From Ignavibacteriales bacterium (GTDB lineage Bacteria; Bacteroidota; Ignavibacteria; Ignavibacteriales; SURF-24): 64,000 nucleotides of DNA. The DNA is taken from the NCBI GenBank assembly GCA_026390815.1, contig JAPLFH010000040.1, positions 1 through 64,000 on the forward strand. Direction: 5' to 3'. A program made the translations under genes and the position numbers. The notes beneath the pieces were generated by a model. That model had not been told where the DNA came from. It ran no database searches and worked only from the letters and a program-made list of their open reading frames with translations. Shown here piece after piece: positions 63,670-64,000 of the stretch. Each line of letters starts with the position of its first letter. The stretch's first letter is position 1.

Positions 63670-64000
63670 TTCTTTTATTTTTTATTGTTATTTAAGTAAA
63701 ATTCTTGATTTTAACCTTGATCTCCTTTCAAAATAAAAGTTAAGATCAGGAGCAAGATTAAAAAAGATCTAATATTATTTTGTGAGGACTTAGTTATTCA
63801 AACATTGTTTGTAGAGTTCACCGACTAATTTCCTGCTTTAACCGATTAACTGTTCATCAAAATAAACATACCCATTATTTTACCATCAACTTTTAGAATA
63901 ATAATTCACATTACGGAACTAAACCATATTTTGCGACGTCTGAATCTGAAAATCGAATAATCGTTCAATCAATGAATTAGAATTCATAAAATAAACGGGT
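63670..64000 (-). pseudogene. Right-end gap with a possible decayed GAF-domain fragment
   Basis: No intact gene lies in these 331 bases. On the minus strand, two short frames one shift apart read FSDSDVAKYGLVP (63911-63955) and IIILKVDGKIMGMFILMNS (63846-63905). Joined, they look like the core of a GAF domain (DVAKYGLxxxxxxPLxVDGKxxGxL). Both have nearby stops. This is a weak but structured resemblance. Confidence 0.25.

Noticed and set aside
63711-63760. Terminator behind gdh3 (TGATCT / AGATCA)
   Set aside because: Only a 6-base stem with a long loop and no T-run; too weak to call.

Overview
The window is AT-rich DNA from a bacterium of the Bacteroidota/Chlorobi/Ignavibacteriota group, most likely Ignavibacteria. 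Two secreted proteins end in the type IX secretion sorting domain with the NYPNPFNPTT motif, which is typical of Ignavibacteria. The gene content (membrane hydrogenase, multihaem cytochrome, NO-reductase-like oxidase, 2-hydroxyacyl-CoA dehydratase activator) suggests an anaerobe or facultative anaerobe. No rRNA, tRNA, CRISPR array or intact insertion sequence was found.

Region 1 (1-21.4 kb) is a hydrogenase island. After the tail of an ABC transporter ATPase come a histidine-rich nickel permease and hypA-hypB-hypF-hypC-hypD-hypE, all on the + strand. Converging on them is a tightly packed minus-strand operon, read from 21.1 to 7.1 kb. It holds an NAD(P)H-type diaphorase pair (HydB/AsrA-like and HydG/AsrB-like), a polyferredoxin, NuoH-, NuoB-, NuoC- and NuoD-like hydrogenase subunits, a large NuoL/MrpA-like subunit, an Mrp antiporter block, a NuoI-like ferredoxin, a HycI-type maturation protease and a RegB-like sensor kinase. 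It reads as an ion-translocating group 4 [NiFe] hydrogenase that also carries a soluble-hydrogenase diaphorase. This is the strongest candidate for an unusual system.

Region 2 (21.4-36.9 kb) is mixed. It holds an exported amidohydrolase, a receiver-less sigma-54-type AAA+ regulator with an altered GAFTGA loop, a small protein plus a T9SS-sorted multihaem cytochrome, a cupin, an AmrS-type radical SAM protein joined to a Lon-like protease, a DUF2911 protein, and a 1458-residue BcrAD/HgdC-type activase fusion.

Region 3 (36.9-41.5 kb, minus strand) is a nitric-oxide-reductase-like operon. Its haem-copper subunit I has Asp where the first Fe-B/Cu-B histidine is expected, and its cupredoxin-like subunit lacks CuA ligands. 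The operon also encodes a small membrane protein, an ABM-domain protein and an exported DUF6448 protein whose predicted mature N-terminus (His-Cys-Asp) recalls the Ni-SOD hook. A perfect FNR/DNR-type palindrome lies between this operon and a CRP/FNR regulator gene.

Region 4 (41.5-47.8 kb) has uvrB, a coupled DUF6978-like/DUF1828 pair, OsmC, DUF2203 and an M24 peptidase.

Region 5 (47.9-63.7 kb, + strand) is a nitrogen-metabolism block with three glutamate dehydrogenase genes. It also has two paralogous proteins of about 1000 residues that fuse receiver domains to the ATP-grasp domain of PEP synthase, a NarL-type two-component pair, an ammonium transporter and a zinc ribbon. Duplication debris (a 24-base copy of a gdh 3' end, an outer-membrane-protein tail, other broken frames) shows that it has been rearranged.
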